From the NCBI GenBank assembly GCA_039881045.1, contig JAYWVB010000018.1, positions 1 to 64,000 on the forward strand: DNA of 64,000 nt. Reading direction: 5' to 3'. This document shows positions 23,330-34,748 of this stretch, in pieces (the first letter of the stretch is position 1; every line of letters starts with the position of its first letter). The notes under the pieces are model-generated. The model searched no databases. It saw only the letters and a list, made by a program, of their open reading frames with translations, and was not told where the DNA came from. This DNA comes from Chaetomium olivaceum (lineage: Eukaryota; Ascomycota; Sordariomycetes; Sordariales; Chaetomiaceae). The translations under genes were made by a program, and so were the position numbers.

Positions 23330-24673
23330 AAATATCATGGCTTAGCCAACACTGTTGCTTACAACATTGAGGATTCAGTAGCGCAATAATACAATTCACG
23401 TGGGGCACTCGACCAAGTCACGGGCCTGGTATCAGGTAAAGCTTTCAACTGGTTGAAGCGAAGCTTCAATGATTGAGCCTCTGAGATGCACAATGTACAT
23501 TGAGGAAGCGAAGAAAGAACGCTTCGGTTCATTTACGAGGGTTTCCTCCCAATAGTTCTCAGGGGAGCGATTGGATGCCACAGTCTGGGCGCATTATCGC
23601 GCATAATCAGCTTGTATACGTGGCGTTGTGGCTAGCAGTGGACACAGCTCTCACCCGGAGGGCCAGGGGGCGCAGCTCCCTGGGCCGTGCAGTTGACCCC
23701 GCTGGCGCCGTTGAACGCAGTTACCTCCGCTAGATGCAGTTTGTCGCAGTTGATGCAGTTGACTCAGTTGGCGCCGTTGAACGCAGTTGGTGTCGCTAGA
23801 TGCAGTTGTCGCAGTTGTCGCAGTTGACACTCTGTCGATGCCGTTAGATACAGTCGTAGTTGAACTTGACGTAGTTGATTCCGCTGGACGCAGTCAGTTT
23901 GCGCCATCAAACGCAATTGAACTGAACGCAGTTGATGCCGGTAGACGCAGCCAGTTTGCGCCATCAGATGCAGTTGAACTGAACGCAGTTGATACCGCCA
24001 GACGCAGTTGATTCTGACTAGGTATGTATATAACCACCCAGACTCTGTTCTCTTTCCGCCCGACGGGGCACTGCGGACGCGCAGTCAGGGACGCCTGCTA
24101 GCGCAACGGTGCTGAGTCATCAATTGCGGTTGTGCGCACGTCGTGCGCAAGGCAAGATTTTGCAACGCGTTGGTGGGAACGCACCGCGGTATCGTCAGGA
24201 AAACGGAGTTGGGAAACGAAATAGTAAAACTGAGCGAGTACGCGTTCTCTACCGTTTTAATTCTCAGAATAGCGTTTTAATACGTGGCGTAGACGAACGA
24301 CAACTTCTGTATAGAAACTGTATTGTATTGTATTGTCCGAACTTTTAAGAGCAAACACCACAACAATCACGTGTGTTGGTGACATCACCCCACCACGATG
24401 GGCAGCGTTCCTGCATCCTCCCGAATCACTCTACATCTCTATGTAACGCACCTCGTGGTGTTTCCATTGTTTGCCCTGCTGACGCATCTTGTGCCGGGCG
24501 TAAATATTCTTACTTCATGGGCTTAATCAGCCTGAGTAATTGAGTACTTCACGATTCGCCTCGAAATTTCCAGACTTGGGTCCTCTGTTCAGACGTACCG
24601 TCACATTCTCCCAGAGTCCCAGCTCGAAAGAGTTAATAATCTCTTCTCTTTTTCCACCACCCAAATTGTATCA
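23330..24673. other. Non-coding region with minisatellite
   Basis: Apart from the repeat at 23690-24014, I see no gene. The sequence after 24340 up to the ATG at 24674 probably serves as promoter and leader for the next gene. Confidence 0.4.
23690..24014. repeat. Minisatellite with 57-bp unit
   Basis: Degenerate repeats of the core CGCAGTTGATGCC / GATGCAGTTG fill about 325 bp. The right half has an exact 57-bp period: the word GACGCAG starts at 23887, 23944 and 24001, and the two full units share the long common part TTTGCGCCATCA...GAACTGAACGCAGTTGAT. The left half is built of shorter, more diverged versions of the same core. Confidence 0.85.
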
Positions 24674-25537
24674 ATGACTGAAGATATGACACTCCCTTCC
24701 CCGGCCCCCACGGCCGCCACCGTGTCCACGGCGGCGACATCCCCACCCGCAGGTACCGGGGATTGGGACAGGCCAGAGCGACCCGACTTACCACATCCAC
24801 GCTCGAAACCCCTCCGCCCTGGTTCGGCAAAAGAAAACATCGCGCGGGACATGATCTCAAACACCATGGCCGACATTAACCGGTGGTTCGTGAAACGGGC
24901 CGGCACAGGCCCGCGCGACGATGACCCGGGGTACCAGGCCGGGGACGAGGAGGGTTATAAATCCATAGACGGCCTTTGTAGAGACCTCGACCCAGTAATC
25001 CATCTCATCTGGAGGTCAGGGACTCGTGAGTGCCCCATTTCGTACCGAAGTCTTCGGCAGTCGTGTTAACCAAAACCTCTCATATCAGCAAGCCTTCAAA
25101 TACCCTCCCTCCTCAGCATCGCCAGCGAGTTCAACACGTGGATGATCGGCTTCCCACCATCACCGGACCACATCTTCCCGCTCCTCCGCAAACTGGACCA
25201 CTGCTTCGCCAGCCTGCTCTCAGGTGAGGATATTGTCACCCATGAGCCCTTACCGGGTTTCGAAAACGGCCTGCGGGCGGGTATGAGTACGACCGACATG
25301 ATCCGCTGTAGGAGCACGGCGCTGGATGCTAGGACAGTAATTATGGCTGTTCTGGGTCGAATGGAGCAAGAAGGCCGGGGTGATGGTGAGGAAGAGAGCG
25401 GGGTCGATGAGGATGATGACCAGGACGTGGAAGCTAACTACATGGACGCGGCGCGGGTATATGAGTATACGCTGGTCAAGTTAGGCGAGACACTTGGCGG
25501 ATCGGGGGTGGCTGATGTACCTATGTTGGCGGACTAG
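24674..25537 (+). CDS. Acidic protein, hypothetical
   Basis: Exons 24674-25025 and 25089-25537 join in frame (donor GTGAGT, acceptor ATCAG) to 266 aa. The N-terminal 40 residues are Pro/Thr/Ala-rich; the middle is helical (ENIARDMISNTMADINRWFV). The second exon begins PSLQIPSLLSIASEFNTW and contains LLRKLDHCFASLLSGED, which looks like a conserved helical core of fungal proteins of unknown function. A long acidic run (EEESGVDEDDDQDVEAN) precedes the C-terminal helix. No signal peptide or membrane helix. I do not recognise a named family. Confidence 0.6.
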
Positions 25538-26076
25538 CCGGAGTTCGTGTTGCCAGGGGTTGTTGCCAACGATGAGAGTTGGTAGTCTACCAATACAGCT
25601 GTGCGGCTCGTTCGATGTTAGATACGTACCTCACTAGTGGTTTTCTAGCTTAATCTAGAGCGCTCCTTGGCTTCCTATGCCTCTATTCAACTTCACAGCA
25701 TCTGAACCACATGTGAATTTGCATAGGTATCAATGGTGGTAAATGTAAAAGGAATATCGCAATCTCTCATATTGCTCGGTAGAAACCGAAGCTGGGCTTG
25801 GTGTTCGTCGAACCCGCCCTCCCTGTGAACTCGAGTCCCCGTCTCCCAACGGCTCGTTTTCTTGGATCAATCTACACCTCCCGCAGAGGATATGAACGGG
25901 AGAAACCCATTTCTATCTGCCAGCTAGAAAGCATACACGTACAGGGCAATTATATCAGAAGCCGAACGGTTTTTGCCAGCGCAACAAAACAGACTGAAAA
26001 TGCGCCTCTGTCACTCGTCCGTAGTTTGCTGCCACGTTCTGCCAGTGCGTAGGCCCTTATTAAGGCGCGGCGGAGA
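25538..26076. other. Non-coding region
   Basis: No coding, RNA or clear repeat feature seen. The 5' truncation point of the LINE fragment that follows lies near its end. Confidence 0.4.
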
Positions 26077-26697
26077 ATGAATAATATTAATAATATATTC
26101 GCCAGAGAACTAGCCGCTAGTGTAGTGGCCCAGTGGGTTAACTACAAATGGAAGATCGGGGGGAAGGATAGGGGGTCGAATACCAAGGAGGTGGTCGAAC
26201 TGGCCTGGCAGGCCCGGTGGGAACAACAGAGAGCTAGTCAACAAAGTACTACTCGACAGAGGGTATTAAACAGGAGGATAGCCGACGAAGACCCCCCAGC
26301 CCTCTTATTTACCGACAAAGCTCTGATGAGACACGAAGGTCTTACAAAGGCGCAGAGCTCCCTCCTTTCCCAGGCCCGTATCGGGGATATAGGCCTCCGG
26401 GACTACCTGTTCAGGGTGAAAGTCCCGGAGGTCCGTACCCCCTATTGCGAGTGCGGGAGAGGCAGGGAGACAGTGGAGCACTTGGTGGTTTGGTGCCCCG
26501 ACCCGCCGTTACAAAGGCCGTGGGACGGCAGAGAGATTCGGTCACATCGGGACCTACAAACCGTATTACGGGGAGTAGGCGCCCGGAGCAGAAGATTTGT
26601 TAGGAAGGTCCTTGGCTGGCTGATGGACTCTGGCCGGCTACTGGAGTATAGCCTAGCCAGAAGGCTGGAGCTAGAAACAGTGGATGGGGAGGGCTAG
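26077..26697 (+). mobile_element. 5'-truncated LINE (Tad/I-like) C-terminal fragment
   Basis: An open frame of 206 codons corresponds to the very end of a non-LTR retrotransposon polyprotein. It begins inside the end of an RNase H domain (NNIFARELAAS, the position of the usual GNExADRLAKEA). It continues through a linker with LTKAQSSLLSQARIGDIGL and ends with a Cys/His knuckle YCECGRGRETVEHLVVWCP typical of fungal LINE tails. Upstream reverse transcriptase is missing, as expected for 5'-truncated insertion. No target-site duplication was established. Confidence 0.7.
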
Positions 26698-26819
26698 AGG
26701 GCACGGAGGCCGGCAAAGGGCCTCCTTTCTTTTGCAGTATGACGGATTCATAGATTGTTGTCTCAAAGTGGTAGACAGAGGTTTTTATCCGGCCTATACG
26801 GTACGGTTCCCTTTGTAAA

Positions 26820-26920
26820 TAGCAGTAGAAGGACCGGCGCGCCCCAGGGCATATCGGTGTAGGAAATAATAATATATTCGCCAGAGTTATTACAGATTAC
26901 CGTAGTGGGAAAATGTGCCA
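26820..26920 (+). mobile_element. Second LINE RNase H remnant
   Basis: About 160 bp after the first fragment, the words APGHIGVG and NNNIFAR appear in one frame (APGHxGxxGN is the end of a LINE RNase H). The DNA word ATAATATATTCGCCAGAG is shared with the start of the first fragment (about 26086 and 26869). This is a piece of a second copy broken off just downstream. Confidence 0.5.
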
Positions 26921-27102
26921 GGCAAGTATGATACTTGGCCTTCCAGGAATGCAATCTATCGTTGTCTTGTCAAGTATCATTCCCAGAGCAACTAGCATAC
27001 CTCGAGCAACTACCATTCCCGGCGTTCCGCTCTCTGATTGGTGGTTATTTATGGGTCCTTGCCCCATCCGACAGATTGATCAGGACTCGTGGCAATGGGA
27101 CT

Positions 27103-27163
27103 GCCACTGCAACCACTGTAAGCCACTGTAGGCCACTGTAGGTAAGCCACTGTAAGCCACTGT
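27103..27163. repeat. Short tandem repeat GCCACTGTA
   Basis: About six copies of a 9-11 bp unit (GCCACTGTAA / GGCCACTGTA) lie head to tail. Confidence 0.8.
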
Positions 27164-27336
27164 CTGGTGTACGCCTCGCCCAATTTACAAAAGCACAACG
27201 CTGGACAAGATGAAATCAAGGACTGAACCAGGTTTTTTATTTTCTTTTGGCCACATAATCCATTCTTGAATACACACTATATACTACCACTAGCAACGAT
27301 TGAATACGGCCGTACAAGGGTAAAACCGGTTGGAGG

Positions 27337-29440
27337 TCACAAGTTAGAGTATCCTTCTGACTCTTGGTCATCCACCCGGGTGTTACGTCCAAGCCTGGCT
27401 CTCTGCTGCTGCTTTCCAGGCCGAGACATGGGTTTGCCAGAATCCCCGCCACCCGCACGTTTGCCCCGGGGGGCCAGAGTACCACTATGTCTAGCTGTGA
27501 CTCCGCGAGTATTAGTGTGAGCTTCCTGCGTGTTGCTGTCAGCTTCCAGAGCACGCTGAGACTTCCTGCGGTTGCGGTTCGAAGCGCGGGTAACTGGAGT
27601 AGCTTGGGCGGTTGTTGTGGTAAAGTCGCCTGCGCTAAACCCCGTCAGAGATGTTTTCGCTGCCGGGGTGGCCTCTGTCGTCGGAGCGTTGACAGTTGCA
27701 CCGGGTGTTGTGCACTGCCGAGTCTGTTGCTGCACCACCGACCGGCTGTGGACGCTGCCTGTATCGGATGTGGGGATGATGGGCACCTGGATCCTGGATT
27801 GCGGGAGATGAACTGATCCGGTAGCCAAGCCAGGCCGCGTAGGTGGCGGCGATGACATCCTCTGCGATGTTGTTCTGGTGATGCCCTGGAAGTTCGATGG
27901 GGTTGTTCCGGTGGGTTGGCTGACACTAGGCCCGGCCAAAACACCGTGTGCCGCTGGCCATCGACGGCGGCGACATTGTGCGGCGGATATTTGATGCTGG
28001 CAGCTCGCAACAACGGCTGGTCATCTTCGTCATAACCAGGTGATGTGCAAGCCCCTTCATCTATAAGTTCACCGTGCTGCTGATTGTCCCTAAAGATGTC
28101 TTCATCACCATCCACGAACATGGAGTCATCATGATCATGCTGCTCGTCATCAGAAATGATGATCTGCTTCCCCTGAGTGTCAATACTAGGGGGGCCGTCG
28201 TCAGCCCGAGGATGACCATGGAATGTAGGCTGAGGTTTAGCCGTGTCCTTCGTCTTAGGGGTAGACATCGCATATGGCATGCCGAAAAGGCCAGTTGTGT
28301 CTGTCATAGCAGGGCGCTGGATCTGATGACGAGGAGGACGCTGTGTTGTCTTGCGACGCGGTGAATCTCGAGGATAAGGGGGCTCGTCACTCTCAGAGCC
28401 AGGGGGGGACGAGTTGGAGATGATATGCTGGTTGAGTAACTCTGAGTGGACAATGACCAGGTCTTCATTCGGCTCTTGTAGACTATCGCCGGCGGGGAGC
28501 CACGTGAAATGACCAAGCTCAATGTCCTTGAAGTTCTCGAAGGCTGCAAGGCTGTCAAAGACCCTGTCGCAGATGCGTCGCTGTGTGTCGTCGCGCTTTC
28601 AGCCGGTCATGATCGTCGGGCGCCACTGTCGACCTTCATTCATAATCTCCTCTGAGACAACCACAAAAGCAATTTCCTTCATCATAGTCGCAAACATGAT
28701 CCTCAGGTAGTAGAAGGGCTTCTTTTGTCGCTTGTCAAAGGTGTTCTCCCAGTCGATGATTGGTGCCCATTGCTTGAATACGACCCTAAAGAGTGTCGCA
28801 TCAATACGGCTGTAAATCCATCTCTTGGTGTGCTCGAGATCGTCTTTGTGGAAGTCCTGGTACCCTTCGCCATACTGCCAGGCGTCGATGTAAATCCGGG
28901 GGTCCAGGCGGAAGTCCGTCTTACCGAAATCATTGAGCCATGTCCGTGCAAGGCTGTACATTTGCTGGAACAGAAGCCGGTGTTTGAGGTTGGCGGATAT
29001 CCGCTGCGCATAACCGTAAAGGTCCGAAAAGGTCCTTGATGTATTGCTGATGCCCGGGCATGCATCGGCGACGATGCGACCAAGTGGCTTGGTACTGCAG
29101 AAGACGAACAACACCTGCCGGACTTTTCGGCAGCGCTGGATTGTCGAGCCTCCTCGAGTCTTCCTCGATGATGCAGTGCTGGGCTGGGTGCCTGAAGCAT
29201 TGTGGGTTATGGTTGGAGTCGCGGCAACGACCGGCTCGGCATGTGCGGCCGGCCGCATCGCTTGGGTCGCCCTCGCCGGGATAGGTTCCGGTTCTTAAGG
29301 AAAGTCAACTTGGGAGCAGTTATATGACATGTATGCCGCCGCACATTACCTTGAGGGTGGCCGCTTCCTGCCGCACCCTTCGTAAGTCGGGAGGGTCGTG
29401 GTGGGCCAGGTTGCTTGTGATGTTTGCTAGGATCAGTCAT
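27337..29440 (-). pseudogene. Decayed gene of unknown function, divergent partner of 30163
   Basis: On the reverse strand an ATG at 29440 (MTDPSKHHKQPGPPRPSRL...) opens exon 1 (29350-29440). A 56-nt GT-AG intron leads into a long frame from 29293. That frame has a compact, aromatic-rich domain (DLYGYAQRISANLKHRLLFQ, then TWLNDFGKTDFRLDPRIYID and WAPIIDWENTFDKRQ) followed by an acidic low-complexity tail. It is broken by a TGA at 28599-28601. The same frame resumes at once (KRDDTQRRICDRVFDSLAAF), and a single CGA-to-TGA change would explain the stop. Near 27945 the frame shifts at a TTTT run into a Thr/Ser/Pro-rich tail that ends at 27337. I do not recognise the family. The decay and its divergent neighbour suggest a mobile or repetitive origin. 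Confidence 0.5.
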
Positions 29441-30162
29441 GTTCGCTGTCGTCTTGGGCAAAAAAAAGCCGCTTAGATTGTTGAGACGGCTAGCACCGTC
29501 TGTTAATTCAGTGTTGATGGCGCGATCTGCGGTTGTGGTGAGTGGCGTAGAAGTGAATGGCCTCGGATGAATAAAAGACAGAGTTAGGTGCATCGCATTC
29601 AGCTGGCAACAAATCAAGTCCATCAAACAAACAAATCCATCAAATCAAATCGTGGTTCAAAATGGTCAAACAAGTTGGATTTGATTTGATACCAGCGCTG
29701 ATATTATTTGACTAAAGTGGCACTGTTTGGCGGTTTGCGCGGCTTCTCATAGTCATGTGGTGGTGTTGGAAGTGGTGGCATTCGAAATACGGAAGCTCGG
29801 TTGCCGGTGCTACTGTTTGAGGGTATCCAGGGGCTGGACAACGAGCTATTCAAAAGGGTTAGGGCGATGGCCACCACCGAAGAACAGAAAGAAACAACCT
29901 TCAATTGATGATTTCTGGGCTGCTCGAAGCATCTCCAACCCACTGTTGTAAGCGCCCATCATCCGTCTGATAACCGTGGAATTGTGGCTGTTAATAGTTT
30001 CCAACAGGAGGGAAGGAAGGAACGGCCTCCTCTGTGAGAATTTTTCTGGCAACAACTCCTCGCCCACTCACGAGTCCTTCGATTTCCTCCCTCTAATACC
30101 CTCCCACATCAAATTTTCTTTACAACACCATCCACACCATCGGGATCATTGACAGCGCAAAT
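29441..30162. other. Divergent intergenic region
   Basis: It separates two decayed genes transcribed away from each other and would have been their shared promoter. A few CAAATCAAAT-type repeats lie near 29630-29680. Confidence 0.4.
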
Positions 30163-32065
30163 ATGGCCGACCAACCGAAGGGTCTAAAGTCGCGCCGACT
30201 TCGCAGCACAGCACGTAAGCAGCATCTATCGGCGCAGAACCCGGGGCCTCAATTTAGAGACAACCACATGGGGCTGAGCCAGTCATCGATTGAAACCTCT
30301 GCTTTTCCCGAAGGGTTCGGCGACACAATTATGAACGACAACGAGGGCGATATCTATTCCGCGAATCCACGAATCCCGGAAATCCACCCCGACGTGCCGA
30401 TCCATGGTATTGAAGGTGCCAATGATATTAGCGACACTGATTTTGACGATGACGGTCTTCATTGCGAGTCTGACACCGACTCCGAGACTGAAGGTGAGTT
30501 ATCCTGTAACCAGTCCTATGGGTAACAGCGCTGATCCTAGCTCTAGCCATTGTTGATATGGACGCACTCAAAGCTGGCGACACTGAAGATGCAGCGGCAC
30601 ATATTCTTCGGTCTGCACTCCATATGAGCGATGTTCTTGGAGCCGGCGAATACGAAGAGTGCATCTGGGTTGGAGGGGCTCAGCCAACTGAGAATCTTCC
30701 GTTCGACGATGAAGGAATACCACACGAGGAAGATGACCGAGAGTCTACCAGCCAACACGGTTCACCGATGCTATATACCGACATCGAAGACACATCGGTT
30801 TTGGTTCCGATACGCCAGAATAAGTCAATCGAGACATCCAGCTTTGAGAAGGCTCTTGCGACCTTTGCCGATTTGACTGGTCTAAGCCGTCAAGATTGGG
30901 CATCCCTTCGGGAGGTGCTTTTCCTGATCCGCGGCAAAGACGGCAGTGTCCCTTCAATGATACAGAGCCTCCCGAAACAGCTCTCAACACTTCGAGACCG
31001 TATGCGCCGCCGGATGCCGATGATGAATATGCGCGAGGCAGACATCCCTCTGAATATCTTGAAGTTACCGACAATGCCAGCTAGCTTTGAAGCCTGAGGA
31101 ACGTCACAAGGTTGAGATAGCACGGGCTCAAGCAGAAAGCAGAAGTGCAGCACTCACCGCTACTAGAGCAGCGACCAGAATCTCTCGCGATAAAGGCAGG
31201 CACAACACCGAGGCACGAGACGCGGCAGTAGCAGCAGAGAAAGCTAAGAGTCAGTTGGAGAGCCTCCGACAAACACATGGAAATCGACCAGTCCGCAGAC
31301 AGCAATCATCTCAGACCGGCTGCGATCAATCGTATCCCAACAAAAAGTGTTGTCGCAACCCACCCAATTAATGATGGCAATAGAATCCCGACTCGCTCGG
31401 GGACCTCAACACGACATCGACTTGGCGTGGTCATCTCCGACTGGCATACCAGTATGACTACGGCAAACCTGCACAATATCCATCTCTGTTCGAGAACCGG
31501 CCAATCCAGTGGTCACGGAAGTTCGGATTCACCGACAGGTGCGTACCAGACCACCAGGTCCATACCCCTGAGTCCCCACCCCTCCCCCTTTCCCACCACC
31601 GGGACACGTGAGCCTGGCTCCCTCGTCAGATTCCCCCAGACGGCCGGCGTGCTTGTCAGCACAGGTTCCCGGAAGGGACATTGACTCCTGAGTGGCAAAT
31701 AGAGGCTGGACGGCTTAGCGGTGTGCCCAGGCTAATGTTTCGTTCATACGGGCAGGAAGTCGAACGACCGCTTCACGTTCAGGACTGGCGACTTTGTACG
31801 ATTCAAGCGCGACAACCAGAATCTTTTCGGGCGTGTGGACCATATCTTCGTCCTCGACAACGACAAGGACAGACACATCTTCACAGTACTAACACTGATC
31901 AAGCGTACAAAGACTCGACATAAGCTCCTGGACTTGGAGATAATGGAGGAGACGGAAGATGCTGTAGTGGTTGGGGTGCCTGCCATTCGCCCTGTGCGTC
32001 TCTACATGGTACCGGTCAGGGGCGTTGGCATCATCTGGGTGAACTGGGACGTACATGCGTTGTGA
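30163..32065 (+). pseudogene. Decayed repeat-family gene (transposon-associated type)
   Basis: Exon 1 (30163-30493) encodes an acidic N-terminus (MADQPKGLKSRRLRSTARKQ...). Exon 2 (30541-31097) continues in frame through an acidic region to FEKALATFADLTGLSRQDWA and MIQSLPKQLSTLRDRMRRRM. This layout resembles, from memory, abundant uncharacterised proteins linked to DNA transposons in filamentous fungi. The frame ends at TGA 31095-31097. A 2-bp insertion would explain the change, because the next frame continues as KPEERHKVEIARAQAESRSA. After about 600 bp of disordered remnants, 31760-32065 reads DRFTFRTGDFVRFKRDNQNL and VPAIRPVRLYMVPV, a fitting C-terminal domain. So it is one gene with an internal deletion and frameshifts. 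Function unknown. Confidence 0.5.
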
Positions 32066-32961
32066 GAGCGCGCGATGTAAGTTTCCCGTTTTTACCTCCC
32101 CTAATGACGCCTGTGTCAGGTAACGAACCGGTTGGGGTAGACGACAAAGATAACCTGGAAAGTGGTGTCGCGCTCCCTCTTCGGCTAACCAGCAGGCCGA
32201 CAGCGCTTCTGTTCAACCAAACCAACCCGCGACCAGGCAGTTAGCAGCGGGGCCAAGAGGACTTACATGACGTGTGGACCCGCTGGGGATGGATGCACGC
32301 GAATCCCGTATTATTGAGGGGGTGTTGGGAATCTTTATGTAGGTAGGGAAACAGACGCTAAATACAGCAGCGGCTCAAAATACAATAACAGGGTGCAATG
32401 GGGGTGCACAGGAGGGTGCAGCGGAGGGTGTGGCAGGCTAGGCGCTGGAGCGGGGCTGCGAGCGGCGTGGGAATGCTAGTTGCATTGGGTATGCTAATTA
32501 TGCGGGGTATGCTAGTTGTCAAAATTGTCAAATATTTTCAGGCTATCATAGCGCTGTCAACTAGCGTTCCCACCCCCCACGGAACCCCGCTGTGGTATCT
32601 TTGCACTTGATGCTGTCTTACAATTGGCTACAAAGACTGCTTAGCCCGGCCAGGTTGCTTTATATATAAATATATCTTACAACCTGGATATAGGATCTCG
32701 CAAATAATCCAACTGCCTTTGCGTTTCGGATCTGCGATATGGGATTGTGAATTTCACAGCGTGTGTTTGCAGGGGCGCAGAACTCGGCCCGAAAATTCTA
32801 GAACAAGGAATTTTCACCAGATCGTGGATGTAGCGCCAATTATGTAAATGTGCTTCAGTATGTATCGCAGAAGGTACGTAATAGGAATTCTGAATTGCTT
32901 GGATCCCCCGCCCCCCTCTTTAATAAATTACAACACAGGCGCTCGGTCCCTAATTAGCTTA
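32066..32961. other. Non-coding region with inverted repeat
   Basis: No gene seen. It includes an inverted repeat (32467-32573) and AT-rich sequence around 32660-32690 and 32860-32950. Confidence 0.4.
32467..32573. repeat. Inverted repeat, MITE-like
   Basis: GTGGGAATGCTAGTTG (32467-32482) and CAACTAGCGTTCCCAC (32558-32573) are inverted copies with one mismatch over 16 bp. The inner sequence repeats GTATGCTA motifs. A related block lies in opposite orientation at about 26975-27020, so this looks like a small dispersed repeat. Confidence 0.6.
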
Positions 32962-33427
32962 TTACGCTGTCTCGCTTCGGCGGAGAACTTCTCCTACCCA
33001 CTCTGAATCCGGTCTGTCTTTGATCTTTCCATCGGTACTCCTCCTTCCCTGCGTATCATGTCCATGTGTATTCAACTCCTCCTCCTGCAGCCCTTGCTGG
33101 GTCTCCTCCAAGCATGGTGCGGAAGAAACCTGCTCGTCTCGCTCCCCGGATCCGAGAGCAAGGTCTTCGACCTGCGAATAACTCGGATCCGGCTGGAACT
33201 CTGCCGCCGAGGGATCGAGTCCAAACCTAGGAAAAGGCACCTGTAAGGCTTGTGAGTCGGTCCTTACTCAAGTAGAGGGTTGGTATTACCATGTGTCGTA
33301 GAGCTATATTATTTAGTTGCTCCTGTTGCAATTGAGTTTCAAGCAAGGAGCAATATTTCTCCAAAGCGGACCTCAGCTCCCTTTCTCTAAGGAGGAGACC
33401 TTCGAGGTATGTGATGTAGTCTGTCAT
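32962..33427 (-). CDS. Small coiled-coil protein, hypothetical
   Basis: Exons 33290-33427 and 32962-33240 join in frame through a 49-nt intron to 138 aa. Residues 4-45 form a Leu/Glu/Arg-rich amphipathic helix (TYLEGLLLRERELRSALEKY) likely to be a coiled coil. The rest is polar and acidic, probably disordered. No signal peptide or known domain. It is one of three small helical genes within 3 kb, near a GPI-type and a transthyretin-like gene. An AT-rich promoter-like stretch (TATATATAG) lies about 110 bp upstream. Confidence 0.5.
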
Positions 33428-33850
33428 CTTGTTCGAACTGGTGGAGACGAAGTCTATGTCATTAAGAACAGTAACGGAGATGGCTCAATATTTATAGGAC
33501 TCGACATCATAAAGGTCATACAACCACCCCCGGCTATATATAGTAACTTGGCGAACGTTAAAAATGGCCCGTAATGTTGGTGATGTTGGTGATGTCTGGC
33601 AAGAAATGGGCAAGCAGCGCTTAATACAGTGCGAAAGTTACAAAGAAGACCATGTTAGGTACCTTAGTCGACGCACGTGACATCGCCTTAGAAATGTTCC
33701 ACAATGTACTTCCGTGCCCGAGCAGTCTGTGCCGATCATAGAACCAGGCACGGCGCTTATATGCTAGCGTGTCATATTCCCGGGACCAATAGTATTTTTG
33801 AGAAAGGGTCGGGAAACAACTAGTTAGTTACATCATTTATCTACCTAATT
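33428..33850. other. Intergenic region
   Basis: Upstream region of the 33427 gene and 3' flank of the GPI-type gene. Contains GATGTTGGT direct repeats near 33575. Nothing else seen. Confidence 0.35.
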
Positions 33851-34748
33851 CTACGTGTACGCTACCGTCGCTAGAACCGCTGCCATAGCGAAGCAAGACT
33901 GTGGTAGATTCTTTGCTGCCTTGGCGATCACCGGCCGAACCGAGGTGGATGTTGAAAGGGTGGTAGTCTGGGAGGAGTTCAAGGTGGCTGGTGAGAGTGC
34001 GGAGGTGTTGGACGGGGAGAGGGTGGATGTCTGGATGGGTGGCGGGATCGTGGAGGTCTGGGAGGTGGTTGGTAAGAGGGTGAGGGTTTCCAAGGCGGTC
34101 CATGTATCAATCAAGGTGGTGTGGGGCCATACGGAAGTCGACGTGGAGGTACTAGACGACGGAGCTAATGCCTGCGAGGTGTTGATCCTTGCAATTTGCG
34201 TCTCTTCAATCCGCGTCTCTATGGTTGTTGTACCACCTTTCATCGTAGCCAATGTTGCGACTGGGATGATAGGACGTTTAGGCAGCTGACTGTGCCGTTC
34301 TGCTTGTCCAAGATGTTCCACAAGTCGTCGGATCCGTTTGTTATATTGGCTTGGAAGCAGGATTGCACTTGCTGGCCGGCACATTTCCTATCCAAGTTAG
34401 TTGAAAACTAGATAACCCAGCGGTAGGCGTTACCAGAAGATGATCACATCCCCGTTTGGGACCTGTGGCGGGATAGTCATCTCCAAGATGGATACTTGCG
34501 GGCAACCGCCCTGTTCGAAACCGAAGGTGATGTCCGGAAAGTCATTGTCCGTGAACATCAGAGTCGCCTCGCAAGTGCTGTCAGAATTGATGCTTGCCGC
34601 GCGTTAGAATCAGGGGCCAAACAAGGAGTACAGACGCTTACACGGCGCTTACAGCGGACCCAGCGGATATCTGTACAGGGGGGTTTAGGAGACATGTGCT
34701 ATTTATAGCAGCGGCTAGCGCCACGTAGAAAACGAGAAGTGGCCACAT
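33851..34748 (-). CDS. Secreted, probably GPI-anchored Ser/Thr-rich protein (frame break in last exon)
   Basis: The gene shows only when introns are removed. Exon 1 (34642-34748) encodes a signal peptide MWPLLVFYVALAAAINS. Exon 2 (34434-34577) gives TCEATLMFTDNDFPDITFGF and ends VPNGDVIIF. Exon 3 starts at 34387 with WKCAGQQVQSCFQANITNGS. Four cysteines and N-glycosylation sites (NIT, NGT) fit a secreted domain. Downstream is a Ser/Thr-rich stalk and a hydrophobic end (SCFAMAAVLATVAYT) typical of GPI-anchor signals. The exon 3 head and the stalk lie in different frames, with the switch between about 34245 and 34300. This is a 1-nt lesion, an error or an unseen small intron. The family is not recognised. 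Confidence 0.55.

Larger units (their letters stand above)
26698..27336. other. Repeat-rich non-coding region
   Basis: Contains the second LINE remnant, a perfect CAAGTAT-G-ATACTTG palindrome near 26924, a block (about 26975-27020) similar in reverse complement to 32465-32520, and a GCCACTGTA tandem repeat. No gene. Confidence 0.45.
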
